From Chlamydiales bacterium (GTDB lineage: Bacteria > Chlamydiota > Chlamydiia > Chlamydiales > JAAKFR01), in contig JAJACK010000001.1 in NCBI GenBank assembly GCA_022601535.1, positions 660,893 to 724,892 of the forward strand: a DNA stretch of 64,000 nucleotides. The letters are read 5' to 3'. Under the pieces are notes generated by a model. The model had not been told where the DNA came from, did no database searches, and saw only the letters and a program-made list of their open reading frames with translations. Positions 8,589-17,182 of this stretch are shown here, piece by piece. Made by a program: the position numbers and the translations under genes. Each line of letters opens with the position of its first letter. Position 1 is the stretch's first letter.

Positions 8589-10101
8589 ATGGAGCTTCTT
8601 CAGCTTCTGTAGCAGTTGCCAATGTTTTGAACCGTTTCCCAAGTGAGATGGTTGCCATTAGCCAGACAAAAATAATTCCAAATAAGATGCCTGCAACGAT
8701 ATGAGCACTTGCTGATATTGTGACAAAGGACAAGAGCAATCCTTGGTGGATCAAGGAGCCAGTTGATTTTCCCAATCTAGATCCAATCCCATCGATAGCA
8801 GCTTTCCCTTTCAGCTTACTCTCGAGGCTAAGTGGGATAAAAGCCATCTCTTTTGTTGCATCAAAGAGGGTAAATTTAGAAGCGCGTGAAAGGCAATTTT
8901 GCATCGATCCAAAGAAGGCTGCCATGGCAATCGGGGAGGTTCCAACCATGGTGACAACTCCGAGCAGAGAACTTCCTCCAAAGAAGAAGAAGAAAAACCC
9001 AATTGCGGTGATAAGAAGCATGATAGGAGTGAAGAGAGCACCTGCTGTCCAGCCAAAACGGCGGATAATCTGTCCTGCGACAAGAAGGGAGAGGGCAAAA
9101 GAGATCACTCCGGTAATCGATGTAATTTGGCTCATATAGGCAATGTAGTCGGATGGATCGGGATAGAGCTGCCTCACCTGATCTTTCCAAATCACTTCGG
9201 TTAAATTGATCACAATATTGTACGAGAGGACGATAAGTGCCATAAAGAGGAGGTATTTTGAGCGGGCTAAATAGGCAAAATTTTCCCGCATCGACATCTT
9301 GATTTTCTTTTTCTCTTCTCTTGGGGAATGTTCATCAAAAGAATCTTTTAGGACATGGTGGGTCAAATAGCGGTAGAGACCCACAATACAGACGCCTGCC
9401 AGCATCACAATAGAGGTGAGTAGAATAAGAGATTGATGCCATGGGTCGTTAACAATATGGAGGTGTGTTTTTAAAAAATTTCCTGACAAAAAGACAGAGA
9501 CCTGGCCAGAGTTAATCGCAGCTAAATTCATTGAAATTGCGATCAAGCCGTAAAAGCGTTTTGCCTCTCCTAGCCTTGTAACCTGATTGACAAAACCCCA
9601 GAAAAGCATGGTGAGGATCGTGCTGCTCCATAGGTCAGACATGATGTAGAAACAGCTATATGACCAGTACCGAAACATGGCGATAATTCCTCGAAATCCT
9701 CGAGGCATCACCGTCTCTAGGTAATCGGCTGTGGCGTGGGGGTGAATCACATCACGGAGAGGGTAGAGGACAAAGGTGAAAAAGGCCAAAAAGGTGAGGA
9801 AAATTCCCACCATGACATAGAAAACACGGTCTCGAGATAGGCGATTATTGAGTCGGCTGTAGATAAAAGTGATTAGAAAAGCACCGGGCAAAATCCCCCA
9901 CACCTTTATAAAGGGAAGAACCTCAGCCCCTGAGCCTTCAGCAGTTACGAGGAGCGCATCCTTCATATTTCGGAGGATGTTGTAGTTAAAACCGATGAAA
10001 AAAGCGATCAAAAATAAGGGTAAGAACTTTCTTAGTTCAAATGAACGAACGGGCCAAAAATAGGCACGCAGTGGAGAAAATGTGGGGTTATCCTGCGCCA
10101 T
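8527..10101 (-). CDS. ATP/ADP-translocase-type nucleotide transporter (NTT/Tlc family)
   Basis: A 524-residue protein with about twelve transmembrane helices. The start matches chlamydial and rickettsial nucleotide transporters: FWPVRSFELRKFLPLFLIAF, then NYNILRNMKDALLVTAEGSG with the conserved K-D pair used in substrate recognition. Later blocks (SDLWSSTILTMLFWGFVNQV, ESKLKGKAAIDGIGSRLGKS) are equally typical. The family exchanges host ATP for ADP or imports other nucleotides; which applies here cannot be told from sequence alone. The C-terminus ends in an Ala/Pro/Ser-rich tail lying in the overlap with the convergent amidase gene. Strong marker of an obligate intracellular bacterium. Confidence 0.95.
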   Translation of the reverse strand: MAQDNPTFSPLRAYFWPVRSFELRKFLPLFLIAFFIGFNYNILRNMKDALLVTAEGSGAEVLPFIKVWGILPGAFLITFIYSRLNNRLSRDRVFYVMVGIFLTFLAFFTFVLYPLRDVIHPHATADYLETVMPRGFRGIIAMFRYWSYSCFYIMSDLWSSTILTMLFWGFVNQVTRLGEAKRFYGLIAISMNLAAINSGQVSVFLSGNFLKTHLHIVNDPWHQSLILLTSIVMLAGVCIVGLYRYLTHHVLKDSFDEHSPREEKKKIKMSMRENFAYLARSKYLLFMALIVLSYNIVINLTEVIWKDQVRQLYPDPSDYIAYMSQITSITGVISFALSLLVAGQIIRRFGWTAGALFTPIMLLITAIGFFFFFFGGSSLLGVVTMVGTSPIAMAAFFGSMQNCLSRASKFTLFDATKEMAFIPLSLESKLKGKAAIDGIGSRLGKSTGSLIHQGLLLSFVTISASAHIVAGILFGIIFVWLMATISLGKRFKTLATATEAEEAPSSAPTPSPAAAQPIPEESLS

Positions 10102-10256
10102 ACCTACTAAGTAAAGAGGGGTGATCCATAATCCATAGGAAAGACCTATTATAGGTGAAATGACTATTCAAGACAAGGTCAAATTTCCTTTAATGGGTTG
10201 AGTTAAATTAATTTTATCATTTAATTTTTTCTAAATAATTGGTATCCTTTTTGCAA

Positions 10257-10631
10257 ATGTCAGCAATACCTGAAGGCCAAGCTCTTTTAACACGTCCCCC
10301 TTCCCCCTATAGGCTCGATACAGCTTTCTATGCGATTACAGCAGTTGGGCTACTTTCTATAGGAATTCTTGGAACATTGGGTCATCTCCCCCCCTCGGGA
10401 GTGGCAGCAGGTTTTCTTACCATGGGTCTTATTCCTGAGCTTGTAATCCTCTCTCGTTCAAAAAATAGTGGGGCTTGGACACTTTTCTTTTTATGCCTCA
10501 TCCCCATTGTATCTCCCATTGGAGGAGCGTGTTTAGCTGGTCGGATTTCTCTTTCAGTGATCAGTGCTTGCTCGCTTGCACTTTCTTCAGTAAAAATTCT
10601 TGGTATAACCTCTTATTACACTTCAGATTAA
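10257..10631 (+). CDS. Small membrane protein with two hydrophobic hairpins (Inc-like candidate)
   Basis: A 124-residue protein starting MSAIPEGQALL at ATG 10257; a TTG at 10239 is an alternative. After a 25-residue hydrophilic N-terminus come two helix-loop-helix pairs, about residues 22-65 and 75-118, the first with a short GHLPP turn. Paired hydrophobic segments with a short loop are the hallmark of chlamydial inclusion-membrane (Inc) proteins, but the family has no sequence signature, so this is a suggestion only. TATCCT lies 8 bases before the ATG and there is no Shine-Dalgarno site, compatible with a leaderless mRNA. The end overlaps the convergent pgk by 9 bases. Confidence 0.6.
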   Translation: MSAIPEGQALLTRPPSPYRLDTAFYAITAVGLLSIGILGTLGHLPPSGVAAGFLTMGLIPELVILSRSKNSGAWTLFFLCLIPIVSPIGGACLAGRISLSVISACSLALSSVKILGITSYYTSD

Positions 10632-11804
10632 AGCTTCGATAGCGGGAAGAGTGCCGTGTTCAATGTATTCAAGGGTCGCTCCTCCTCCTGTTGAGAGGTG
10701 AGAGATTTGATCGGCAAGTCCAGCTTGATTGATCGCAGCGATCGAATCTCCTCCACCCACAATGCTTGTCGTGTCTGAGGTTGCCACCGCTTTGGCCAGA
10801 GCCTCAGTCCCTTTTGCAAATGGTTTAACCTCAAAAACCCCAACAGGGCCATTCCAAAGAAGTGTTTTTGATTCAGCGATCCGTTTTGAGTAGATCTCAA
10901 CTGTTTTAGGACCGATATCCACTCCTTCAAACCCTTTGGGGATTCCCTCTTCGATAGAGACAATTTTGCAAGGAGCGTCACGACTCACCGTTTGGGCGAC
11001 AACAAAATCAACGGGGAGGTCGATTGGAGTTGAGCCTTCAAGGAGCTTTTTTGCTGCCGAAAGAAAAGAGGGTTCATGGATCGAGTTGCCAATCGGAATA
11101 TTTTTTGCGAGCAAAAAGGTGTATGACATCCCACCTCCGATCAGGATCCGCTCCACTTTTTGTTGAAGTGATTTGAGCACACCAATTTTTGTAGAGATTT
11201 TGGAACCTCCGATGAGTGCATAGAAAGGAAGGTGGGGATTTTGTAAAAGTTTGCTCAAATAGTAGATCTCTTTTTCTAAGAGGAGTCCTGCAGCAGATTT
11301 GCCGTGGAAGAGTTTAGCAAGTGTGTAGGTGGAGCTATGTTTTCTATGGGCTGTTCCAAAGGCATCATTGACGTAGAGATCGCCGTAAGAGGCGATTTTT
11401 TTTGCAAAGGACGGGTCTTTTTCTGGATGCTCTTCAGCAGTGTAAAAGCGGAGGTTTTCAAGGAGGAGAATCTCTCCCTGTTTGAGGGAAGAGACAAGTT
11501 TTCTTGTCTCCTCTCCAACAACATCAGGTGCCAGTTTTACAGGTTTAGAAAGAAGAGCTGAGAGCACTTTTGCAACAGGAGCAAGAGAAAATTCAGCTTT
11601 AAATGTCCCCTTAGGCCGTCCCAAATGGCTCATGATAATAGGTGTTCCGCCATTTTCTAAAATGGTACGGATGGTAGGGAGGGCTGCTTCAATACGGGTT
11701 GTATCAGTCACATTTTTATTCGCATCAAGGGGGACATTGAAGTCGACGCGGAGAAGAATTTTTTTTCCAAAAAGGGGAAGATCTTTGAGAAAAAGTTTAT
11801 TCAT
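10623..11804 (-). CDS. pgk: Phosphoglycerate kinase
   Basis: A 393-residue monomer-length PGK that transfers phosphate from 1,3-bisphosphoglycerate to ADP in glycolysis. Diagnostic blocks: LLRVDFNVPLD and TRIEAALPTIRTIL at the N-terminus, MSHLGRPKG, LLLENLRFY near residue 110, VNDAFGTAHRKHSST, the GGSKISTKI hinge and GGGDSIAAIN nucleotide loop near residue 350. ATG 11804 is chosen over ATG 11813 because AGGA lies 9 bases upstream of it. Divergent from hemH, with only 26 bases between the two start codons. Confidence 0.97.
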   Translation of the reverse strand: MNKLFLKDLPLFGKKILLRVDFNVPLDANKNVTDTTRIEAALPTIRTILENGGTPIIMSHLGRPKGTFKAEFSLAPVAKVLSALLSKPVKLAPDVVGEETRKLVSSLKQGEILLLENLRFYTAEEHPEKDPSFAKKIASYGDLYVNDAFGTAHRKHSSTYTLAKLFHGKSAAGLLLEKEIYYLSKLLQNPHLPFYALIGGSKISTKIGVLKSLQQKVERILIGGGMSYTFLLAKNIPIGNSIHEPSFLSAAKKLLEGSTPIDLPVDFVVAQTVSRDAPCKIVSIEEGIPKGFEGVDIGPKTVEIYSKRIAESKTLLWNGPVGVFEVKPFAKGTEALAKAVATSDTTSIVGGGDSIAAINQAGLADQISHLSTGGGATLEYIEHGTLPAIEALI

Positions 11805-11830
11805 ATTGTGCATTCCTATAGCATACTCTT

Positions 11831-12799
11831 ATGAAAAAAACAGCTTATTTGATCGCAAACTTCGGTGGTCCACGGAACCTAAAAGAGGTTGAGCCTTTTC
11901 TGCGTGCCCTTTTAACTGACCGGGATGTCATTCGGACAAAACTCCCAAAGGTGATCAGCTACCCCCTTTTTAGCAATGTGGCTAGAAAAAGAGCGAAAAA
12001 AGTTTGTAAAGATTACGAACTGATCGGAGGAGGCTCTCCGATCTTCTCTGATACCGAAGCGATTGCAAAAGAGCTCCGGGCTAAGCTCGATGCCCCTATT
12101 TTGACATTTCACCGGTATCTTCCATCCACTCATGCACAGTTTCTCAAGCAAATGGAGCAGCTAGAGTGTGATGAGATCCGTATTTTCCCCATGTTTCCTC
12201 AATTCACCTACGCAACAACTGGAAGTATCGCTCGATTCTTCAAAAGACATCTCTCATCGAAAGTGGTGAAAAAAATCCGTTGGATTAAGTCTTATCCAAC
12301 CCATCCTGCCTACATCAAAGTGATTCAGAAAATGATTCGGGAATTTTTCGTATCAAATGGCCTAAAAGAAGAAGAGACATTTCTCCTTTTTTCAGCGCAC
12401 GGTCTTCCAAAAAGCTTTATCTCCGAAGGAGATGTCTATTTAGATGAGTGCTTCTCTTCTTATGATGAAGTGCGTAGAGCCTTTCCCAAAGCAGAGGCTA
12501 TGCTCGCTTTTCAATCGCAATTTGGCCCCGAAGAGTGGGTCCGCCCTTACACTCTTGAGGTTTGTGAACAATTTAAAAGTTGTAAATCTAATGTTATATT
12601 TGTGCCTATCAGCTTTACATCAGATCACATCGAAACGCTTTTTGAGATTGAGCAAGACTACATCCCCCTGATCCGTCAAAAAGGGTTTTCAGCCTACCGT
12701 CTCGATGCGATGAACCTTAGAAAAGATTGGTTAGAAGCAATTTCCGAAATTCTTTCCGAGGTGACTCCCGTTTCAAATCAGATGTTAGTTCGTTCTTAA
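11831..12799 (+). CDS. hemH: Ferrochelatase
   Basis: A 322-residue class of ferrochelatase inserting Fe2+ into a porphyrin at the end of haem synthesis. It opens with MKKTAYLIANFGGPRNL, has the PMFPQF-YATTGS block near residue 118, the catalytic histidine in LLFSAHGLPKSF near residue 187, and the acidic metal site in FTSDHIETLFEIEQDY near residue 260. It matches chlamydial hemZ/hemH in length. Stand-alone gene, divergent from pgk. Confidence 0.95.
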   Translation: MKKTAYLIANFGGPRNLKEVEPFLRALLTDRDVIRTKLPKVISYPLFSNVARKRAKKVCKDYELIGGGSPIFSDTEAIAKELRAKLDAPILTFHRYLPSTHAQFLKQMEQLECDEIRIFPMFPQFTYATTGSIARFFKRHLSSKVVKKIRWIKSYPTHPAYIKVIQKMIREFFVSNGLKEEETFLLFSAHGLPKSFISEGDVYLDECFSSYDEVRRAFPKAEAMLAFQSQFGPEEWVRPYTLEVCEQFKSCKSNVIFVPISFTSDHIETLFEIEQDYIPLIRQKGFSAYRLDAMNLRKDWLEAISEILSEVTPVSNQMLVRS

Positions 12800-12907
12800 G
12801 GATGAACCTATCTCACTAAATTGATTTGCCATCTTAATTTAAGATTGCCCTCAAACCAGAGCTCAAAATCTACTCAAAAATAGAAAGAAACCTGTCAAAC
12901 CCCTTTA

Positions 12908-13153
12908 CTATCCAATAAAGAGTTGAGGAAAAACCCGCACAGAAAAACGGGGAGGAGCATCTGGAAGGCACTTGTGTAGAGTCGAGGTGATCTGATCAGA
13001 GAGCTCATGAACATGTGTTAGGGTGGGATTTTTATCGGTATAAAGCCCTATATACTCTTTTCCTTCAAATGTAATCACTTCAAGGTTATCTACTTGTGTT
13101 GCCCCTCTCATTTCTGAGGTAAGACGGACACCTGCAAACAGTTTTGTCTCCAT
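12908..13153 (-). CDS. Hypothetical 81-residue protein
   Basis: A short soluble frame (METKLFAGVRLTSEMRGATQ at the start, PRFSVRVFPQLFIG at the end) with balanced, protein-like composition and no signal peptide or membrane segment. No family recognised. The ribosome site is weak. It sits between the convergent hemH and the tandem repeat; the first repeat begins 19 bases upstream of its start. Treated as probable because nothing on the other strand accounts for the open frame. Confidence 0.5.
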   Translation of the reverse strand: METKLFAGVRLTSEMRGATQVDNLEVITFEGKEYIGLYTDKNPTLTHVHELSDQITSTLHKCLPDAPPRFSVRVFPQLFIG

Positions 13154-13206
13154 GCCCTGAAGCTAACACAAGGAAGAATTTGACAAAAGAATTAGAGGGG
13201 ATTGAA

Positions 13207-13470
13207 TTATAGGTCCACCAATATACAAAAGAGCAGGCTTCCCGCTACTATAGAGGTCACCTTTATAAGGGTCGCCGCACCACCTTTAGTTATAGTTAGA
13301 GCTGGCAAATGACCACAAACATCTAAGACCGCACAAGTGATCATTGCAATGAGTCCGATAATGACAATTGCAACAACAAGACTAGAACAACACTTTCCAG
13401 CAAAAATAGATTCTTGGTGTGTTTTTACTTCACAATCAACATTTTGCTCTTGAACATTAGATGGTTCCAT
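13207..13470 (-). CDS. Small two-helix membrane protein, copy 1 of 3
   Basis: An 87-residue protein from ATG 13470 (MEPSNVQEQNVDCEVKTHQE). A polar, cysteine-flanked N-terminus leads to helix 1 (SSLVVAIVIIGLIAMITCAV), a short loop with GHLPALTITKGG, and helix 2 (TSIVAGSLLFCILVDL). The paired helices with a small loop fit the bilobed hydrophobic domain of Inc proteins, but that is inference. The frame could extend upstream to a TTG at 13518; the conserved ATG in all three copies argues for 13470. TATAAT lies 6 bases before the ATG and there is no Shine-Dalgarno site. Confidence 0.7.
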   Translation of the reverse strand: MEPSNVQEQNVDCEVKTHQESIFAGKCCSSLVVAIVIIGLIAMITCAVLDVCGHLPALTITKGGAATLIKVTSIVAGSLLFCILVDL

Positions 13471-13664
13471 ACCAAAATTATACCTGATGAATATTAATAT
13501 TGAATAAAGTAAAAACAACTAATCAGTGCACAGAATCAAACTAGTATCTTGAGAATAGTTGTTTTTAGTTATATAAACAGTATAACGGGATGGTTGTTCA
13601 GGAAGAATTTGACAAAAGAATTAGAGGGATTTGCCCGCCAATCTACAAAAGGGCAGGATTCCCG

Positions 13665-13910
13665 CTACGATTCGCCCACCAATATACAAAAGAGCAGGCT
13701 TCCTGCTGCTATAAGAGTCACCCCACTACCTTTAGTTACAGCTGGCAAATGACCACGAACAGCTAGGGTCCCACAAGTGATCATTGCGATGGCTCCGATA
13801 ATGACAATTGCAACAACAAGACTAGAACAACACTCTCCAGCAGAAATGGATTTTTGGTGTGTATCTATTTTATTGTCAACACTTTTATTTTGAATATTGA
13901 ATGATTCCAT
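13665..13910 (-). CDS. Small two-helix membrane protein, copy 2 of 3
   Basis: An 81-residue paralogue of the copy at 13207-13470, starting MESFNIQNKSVDNKIDTHQK. Helix 1 is almost identical (CCSSLVVAIVIIGAIAMITC), the loop keeps GHLPAV, and helix 2 is IAAGSLLFCILVGES. The loop is shorter than in copy 1. Same TATAAT close to the ATG. This and copy 3 are closer to each other than to copy 1, so the last duplication involved these two. Confidence 0.7.
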   Translation of the reverse strand: MESFNIQNKSVDNKIDTHQKSISAGECCSSLVVAIVIIGAIAMITCGTLAVRGHLPAVTKGSGVTLIAAGSLLFCILVGES

Positions 13911-14116
13911 GCCAAAATTATACCTGATGAATATTAATATTGAATAAAGGGAAAGCAGCTAATCAGTGCGCAGAATCAAACTAGTATCTTGAGAATAGTT
14001 GTTTTTAGTTATATAAACAGTATGACGGGATGGTTATTAAGGAAGAATTTGACAAAAGAATTAGAGGGATTCGTCCGCCAATCTACAAAAGAGCATGCTT
14101 CCCGTTGCTATAAGAA

Positions 14117-14317
14117 TCACCCCACCAACTTTATGAATTTATTTACAGCTGGCAAATCACCATGAAAAGCTAGGGCCGCACAAGTGATCATTGCAATGGC
14201 TCCGATAATGACAATTGCAACAATAAGACTAGAACAACACTCTTCAGCAGAAATGGATTTTTGGTATGTATCTACTTTATTATCAACACTTTTGTTTTGA
14301 ATATTGAATGATTCCAT
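14117..14317 (-). pseudogene. Small membrane protein, copy 3 of 3, truncated by an 8-base insertion
   Basis: Starts at ATG 14317 like the other copies (MESFNIQNKSVDNKVDTYQK) and keeps helix 1, but where copy 2 reads CTTTAGTTACAGC on the plus strand this copy has about 8 extra bases (around 14130-14145). The frame shifts after PAVNK and stops at 14117 after KFIKLVG; the bases that would encode helix 2 still follow out of frame. The product would have a single membrane helix. It is the copy nearest glgC. It may still be made as a short protein. Confidence 0.7.
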
Positions 14318-14395
14318 GCCAAAATTATACCTGATAAATATTAATATTGAATAAAGGAAAAGCAGCGAATCAGTGCGCAGAATCAAAATAATATC

Positions 14396-14424
14396 TTGAC
14401 AATAGCTGGTTTTAGTTATATAAA
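14396..14424 (+). promoter_or_regulatory. glgC promoter (sigma-70/66 type)
   Basis: TTGACA (14396-14401), 17 bases, TATAAA (14419-14424): a near-consensus promoter. Transcription would begin near 14431, about 16 bases before the GTG proposed as the glgC start. The same element in weaker form, TTGAGA-N17-TATAAA, occurs in repeat copies 1 and 2, near 13551-13580 and 13990-14020, where no gene follows directly. Confidence 0.75.
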
Positions 14425-14446
14425 AAGTATAACGGGACGGTTATTA

Positions 14447-15793
14447 GTGTTAATTAATGTTCATTCTAAAGCTTCTTTAGGAGAAGTTTCCGATCAAAAT
14501 GGAAAAAAAAGTTATTCTGTTCCTTTAGATCGGGTTGCTGTGATTGTTCTAGGAGGAGGGGAAGGGAAAAGGCTCTCTCCCCTGACAAAAACACGTTGTA
14601 AACCCGCCATCTCTTTTGGAGGGCGGTACAGCCTCATCGATGTCCCAATTTCTCACTCTCTCTCTTCAGGGTTGAGCAAAATTTTTGTCATTGGTCAATA
14701 CCTTTCCTACACATTGCAAAAACACCTCTTTCAAACCTATCTACACTATGGAATGGCACAAAATCAGATTCAGCTCCTTGTTCCAGAGGAGAGAGAAGGA
14801 GAGAGAATTTGGTACAATGGAACAGCAGATGCTGTCCGAAAAAATCTTCAATATTTCTCTGAAGTGGATGCCGACTACTTCTTAATTCTTTCGGGAGATC
14901 AGCTTTACAACATCAATTTTCAAGAATTGATCCATTTTGGGATTGAAAAAGACGCCTCTATGCTTGTCGCTTCGCAGCTTGTGAAGAAAAAAGATGCCAA
15001 ACGGATGGGATTGATGAAAGTGGGCAAAGATGGGAGTCAAGTGGTTGAATTTTGTGAAAAACCTCAAGATGATGCCTTACTAGAGCACTTTAGAACAGAT
15101 CAGGGAGAAGGAGAAAAAGCGTTTCTCGGTTCGATGGGGATCTATCTATTTAAAAGAGAGTCTCTTTTTAACCTTTTGAAGGAAGATTCTCGAGAAGATT
15201 TTGGGAAACATTTGATCCGAACAGAGATGAAGAAAGGAAGTGTTCACACCTATATGTATAACGGGTATTGGGAGGACATTGGAACTATCGATTCATACTA
15301 TCATGCAAACTTAGCTCTCACCCATCCATGCAAAGATAGTCAAACGGGATTACAGTGCTACGATGAGTCGAGCCAATTGATCACCCGTTCCTACCACCTT
15401 CCTGGGTCTCAAATTACAAGTTGCCATATCAACAAGGCTCTTATCTGCGAAGGATCGACAATTGAGGCGAGTGAAGTGACGCAAAGTGTGATCGGTGTCC
15501 GCTCACAAATAGGTCAAGGGTGCACGATTCGAGATTCTATTTTAATGGGAAATGAATATTACCATCGCCCCTCTTACCAGTTGGGCAAAGAGGGTAAAGA
15601 CCCCGGTATTGGAGAAAATACCTTGATTTCGAAAGCAATTATCGATGAAAATGTGACAATTGGAAAGGGTGTGAAGCTCATCAACCAGCATGGGTATGAA
15701 GAGTTTGACGCTCTCGATGGGCTTGTCCATGTACGTGATGGAATCATTATCGTCCCTCGAGGGAAACACATCCCAGATCACTATATTTTCTGA
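14447..15793 (+). CDS. glgC: Glucose-1-phosphate adenylyltransferase
   Basis: About 448 residues. Makes ADP-glucose from glucose-1-phosphate and ATP, the committed step of bacterial glycogen synthesis. Seen: the nucleotide loop VIVLGGGEGKRLSPLTKTRC, KPAISFGGRYSLIDVPISH, the catalytic LILSGDQLYNI, FCEKPQDD, SMGIYLFKRE, GYWEDIGTI and a C-terminal left-handed beta-helix with hexapeptide repeats. The frame stays open upstream to 14396, but that codon lies inside the promoter, so GTG 14447 is taken as the start; this is not certain. The stop overlaps the next gene's ATG by one base (TGATG). Confidence 0.93.
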   Translation: MLINVHSKASLGEVSDQNGKKSYSVPLDRVAVIVLGGGEGKRLSPLTKTRCKPAISFGGRYSLIDVPISHSLSSGLSKIFVIGQYLSYTLQKHLFQTYLHYGMAQNQIQLLVPEEREGERIWYNGTADAVRKNLQYFSEVDADYFLILSGDQLYNINFQELIHFGIEKDASMLVASQLVKKKDAKRMGLMKVGKDGSQVVEFCEKPQDDALLEHFRTDQGEGEKAFLGSMGIYLFKRESLFNLLKEDSREDFGKHLIRTEMKKGSVHTYMYNGYWEDIGTIDSYYHANLALTHPCKDSQTGLQCYDESSQLITRSYHLPGSQITSCHINKALICEGSTIEASEVTQSVIGVRSQIGQGCTIRDSILMGNEYYHRPSYQLGKEGKDPGIGENTLISKAIIDENVTIGKGVKLINQHGYEEFDALDGLVHVRDGIIIVPRGKHIPDHYIF

Positions 15794-16491
15794 TGCATAT
15801 TTGGGCTATTGCCGATCTACATTTAGCTAAGGGAGTTCCGAACAAAAAAATGGATGTTTTTGGTCCAAATTGGGTCAATTACATGGATAAGATTGAGGAA
15901 AACTGGAGGGCAGTTGTCACTCCTGATGACCTTGTCCTCATTGCGGGAGACATCTCTTGGGCGATGAAGATGGAAGAGGCAAAAATCGACCTCAAATGGA
16001 TCGATACACTTCCTGGAACAAAAGTCTTGATCAGAGGAAACCACGACTATTGGTGGTCAAGTGCGACAAAAGTGCGTGCGGCCCTTCCCCCCTCTCTTCA
16101 CATCGTACAAAATGATGCATTTGTATGGAATGGTGTAAGTATTGGTGGAGCAAGACTTTGGGATACAGATGAGTTTAGTTTCAACCCACATGTCGAGAAA
16201 GACCTGACAAGAGAGAAAATTTTTCTTCGAGAGCTCAATAGGCTTGAATTGTCTTTAAAAGCACTTACAACAGATAGACGGATTGTGATGACACACTACC
16301 CTCCTATTGGAGCAGACCTAGAGCCTACAAGGGCTTCTAAACTTCTCGAAAAATATAAGGTCAACGATTGCATTTTTGGTCATTTGCATAATGTGCAAAA
16401 AGGCCAGCTTCCATTTGGAGAGAGTGGAGGGGTACACTATCAACTCACAGCGTGTGATTATCTCGGATTTAAACCGTATTGTCTTTTTTAA
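15793..16491 (+). CDS. Calcineurin-like metallophosphoesterase
   Basis: A 232-residue protein with every metal-binding motif of the family: DLH at residues 8-10, GDISW near residue 51, GNHDYWW near residue 78, THYPP near residue 166 and GHLH near residue 197. It is soluble and has no signal peptide. The natural substrate is not predictable. In C. trachomatis, as I recall, a phosphoesterase of this kind (CT488) also lies beside glgC (CT489), so the pair is conserved. Translation is coupled to glgC by the TGATG overlap. Confidence 0.9.
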   Translation: MHIWAIADLHLAKGVPNKKMDVFGPNWVNYMDKIEENWRAVVTPDDLVLIAGDISWAMKMEEAKIDLKWIDTLPGTKVLIRGNHDYWWSSATKVRAALPPSLHIVQNDAFVWNGVSIGGARLWDTDEFSFNPHVEKDLTREKIFLRELNRLELSLKALTTDRRIVMTHYPPIGADLEPTRASKLLEKYKVNDCIFGHLHNVQKGQLPFGESGGVHYQLTACDYLGFKPYCLF

Positions 16492-16531
16492 AAGATCTAT
16501 GGTATGACAAGAGAAAGAGTAAGGGGAGTTC

Positions 16532-17182
16532 ATGTTAGAAGCTAAAACGGTGGAACAAATCGCTAAGTACATCGAACCAGAGGGTGTACAGCAGTTATCT
16601 GAGGTAAAGGAGATTCTCTTTAAAAATCCTGAGTATGCAGAGCGTCTTGCAAAGTATTGCGAAGAGCTCGATCTTTTGATGGAAAAGATCGAGGATCCAA
16701 AAACAAAAATCACACCACAATTCGAGCATGAGTGTCAAAGGCTCGATGAGATGCAAGATGAGTTGGCCAAGCAAGCTCCAGATGGACGTATCCACGGCTA
16801 TCTTGTCGCTAAAGGGCATCTCCTTGAATCAAAAAATCCAACAGACCCTCACTACAAGGCTGTTTTAGAAGCGAGAAAGGAGCGTTCTTTTTTTCATCAT
16901 GCAGCACAATATGTCGATCCACAAGGGGGAGCGGAGTTTAAAAACATTCGGCTAGCTTTTACAAACCATAGTTTTTATACCGGAGAGTTTGTCGCTTATA
17001 AGGAAGCTGAGCGGAGGATAAGAAAAGAGCTGATAGAGCGGCGAGAAAAAGTTGACCAGAAACGGCTTAGCCTCTTTGATGAACTTTTAAGCGAGCTGAC
17101 CGATCAAGCTCCTCACCCTTTGATCAAGACACATCTAGAAAATTCACACAAAAAACTCAAAGAGCTCAATGAACGAATATAA
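16532..17182 (+). CDS. Unassigned helical protein, member 1 of a tandem pair
   Basis: A 216-residue charged, helix-rich soluble protein with no signal peptide. Its phrase APDGRIHGYLVAKGHLLE (near residue 80) matches APDGWLQGHLIHLGYLIP in the next gene, and both repeat an LDPKGG/VDPQGG-type element, so the two genes are ancient tandem duplicates. Within this protein the N- and C-terminal halves also look alike (YIEPEGVQQLSEVKEILF versus YVDPQGGAEFKNIRLAF), giving a two-unit structure. A strong AGGGGAG site precedes the ATG. Function unknown. Confidence 0.75.
   Translation: MLEAKTVEQIAKYIEPEGVQQLSEVKEILFKNPEYAERLAKYCEELDLLMEKIEDPKTKITPQFEHECQRLDEMQDELAKQAPDGRIHGYLVAKGHLLESKNPTDPHYKAVLEARKERSFFHHAAQYVDPQGGAEFKNIRLAFTNHSFYTGEFVAYKEAERRIRKELIERREKVDQKRLSLFDELLSELTDQAPHPLIKTHLENSHKKLKELNERI

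Larger units (their letters stand above)
13172..14440. repeat. Threefold tandem repeat of about 430-440 bases (small gene plus divergent promoter)
   Basis: Three imperfect direct copies begin with the same run (GGAAGAATTTGACAAAAGAA) at about 13172, 13601 and 14041. Each holds, in order on the plus strand, the 3' end of a small minus-strand gene, its start, its TATAAT, and a plus-strand promoter TTGA(G/C)A-N17-TATAAA. The third copy runs directly into glgC. Copy 2 also contains a nested partial duplication at its left end (about 13630-13690), where the ACAAAAG(G/A)GCAGG motif occurs twice. This explains the otherwise gene-poor 1.2 kb. Confidence 0.9.

Noticed and set aside
14396..14446. glgC starting at the TTG at 14396
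   Set aside because: That codon is the first half of the -35 box of the promoter, so it would not be transcribed.
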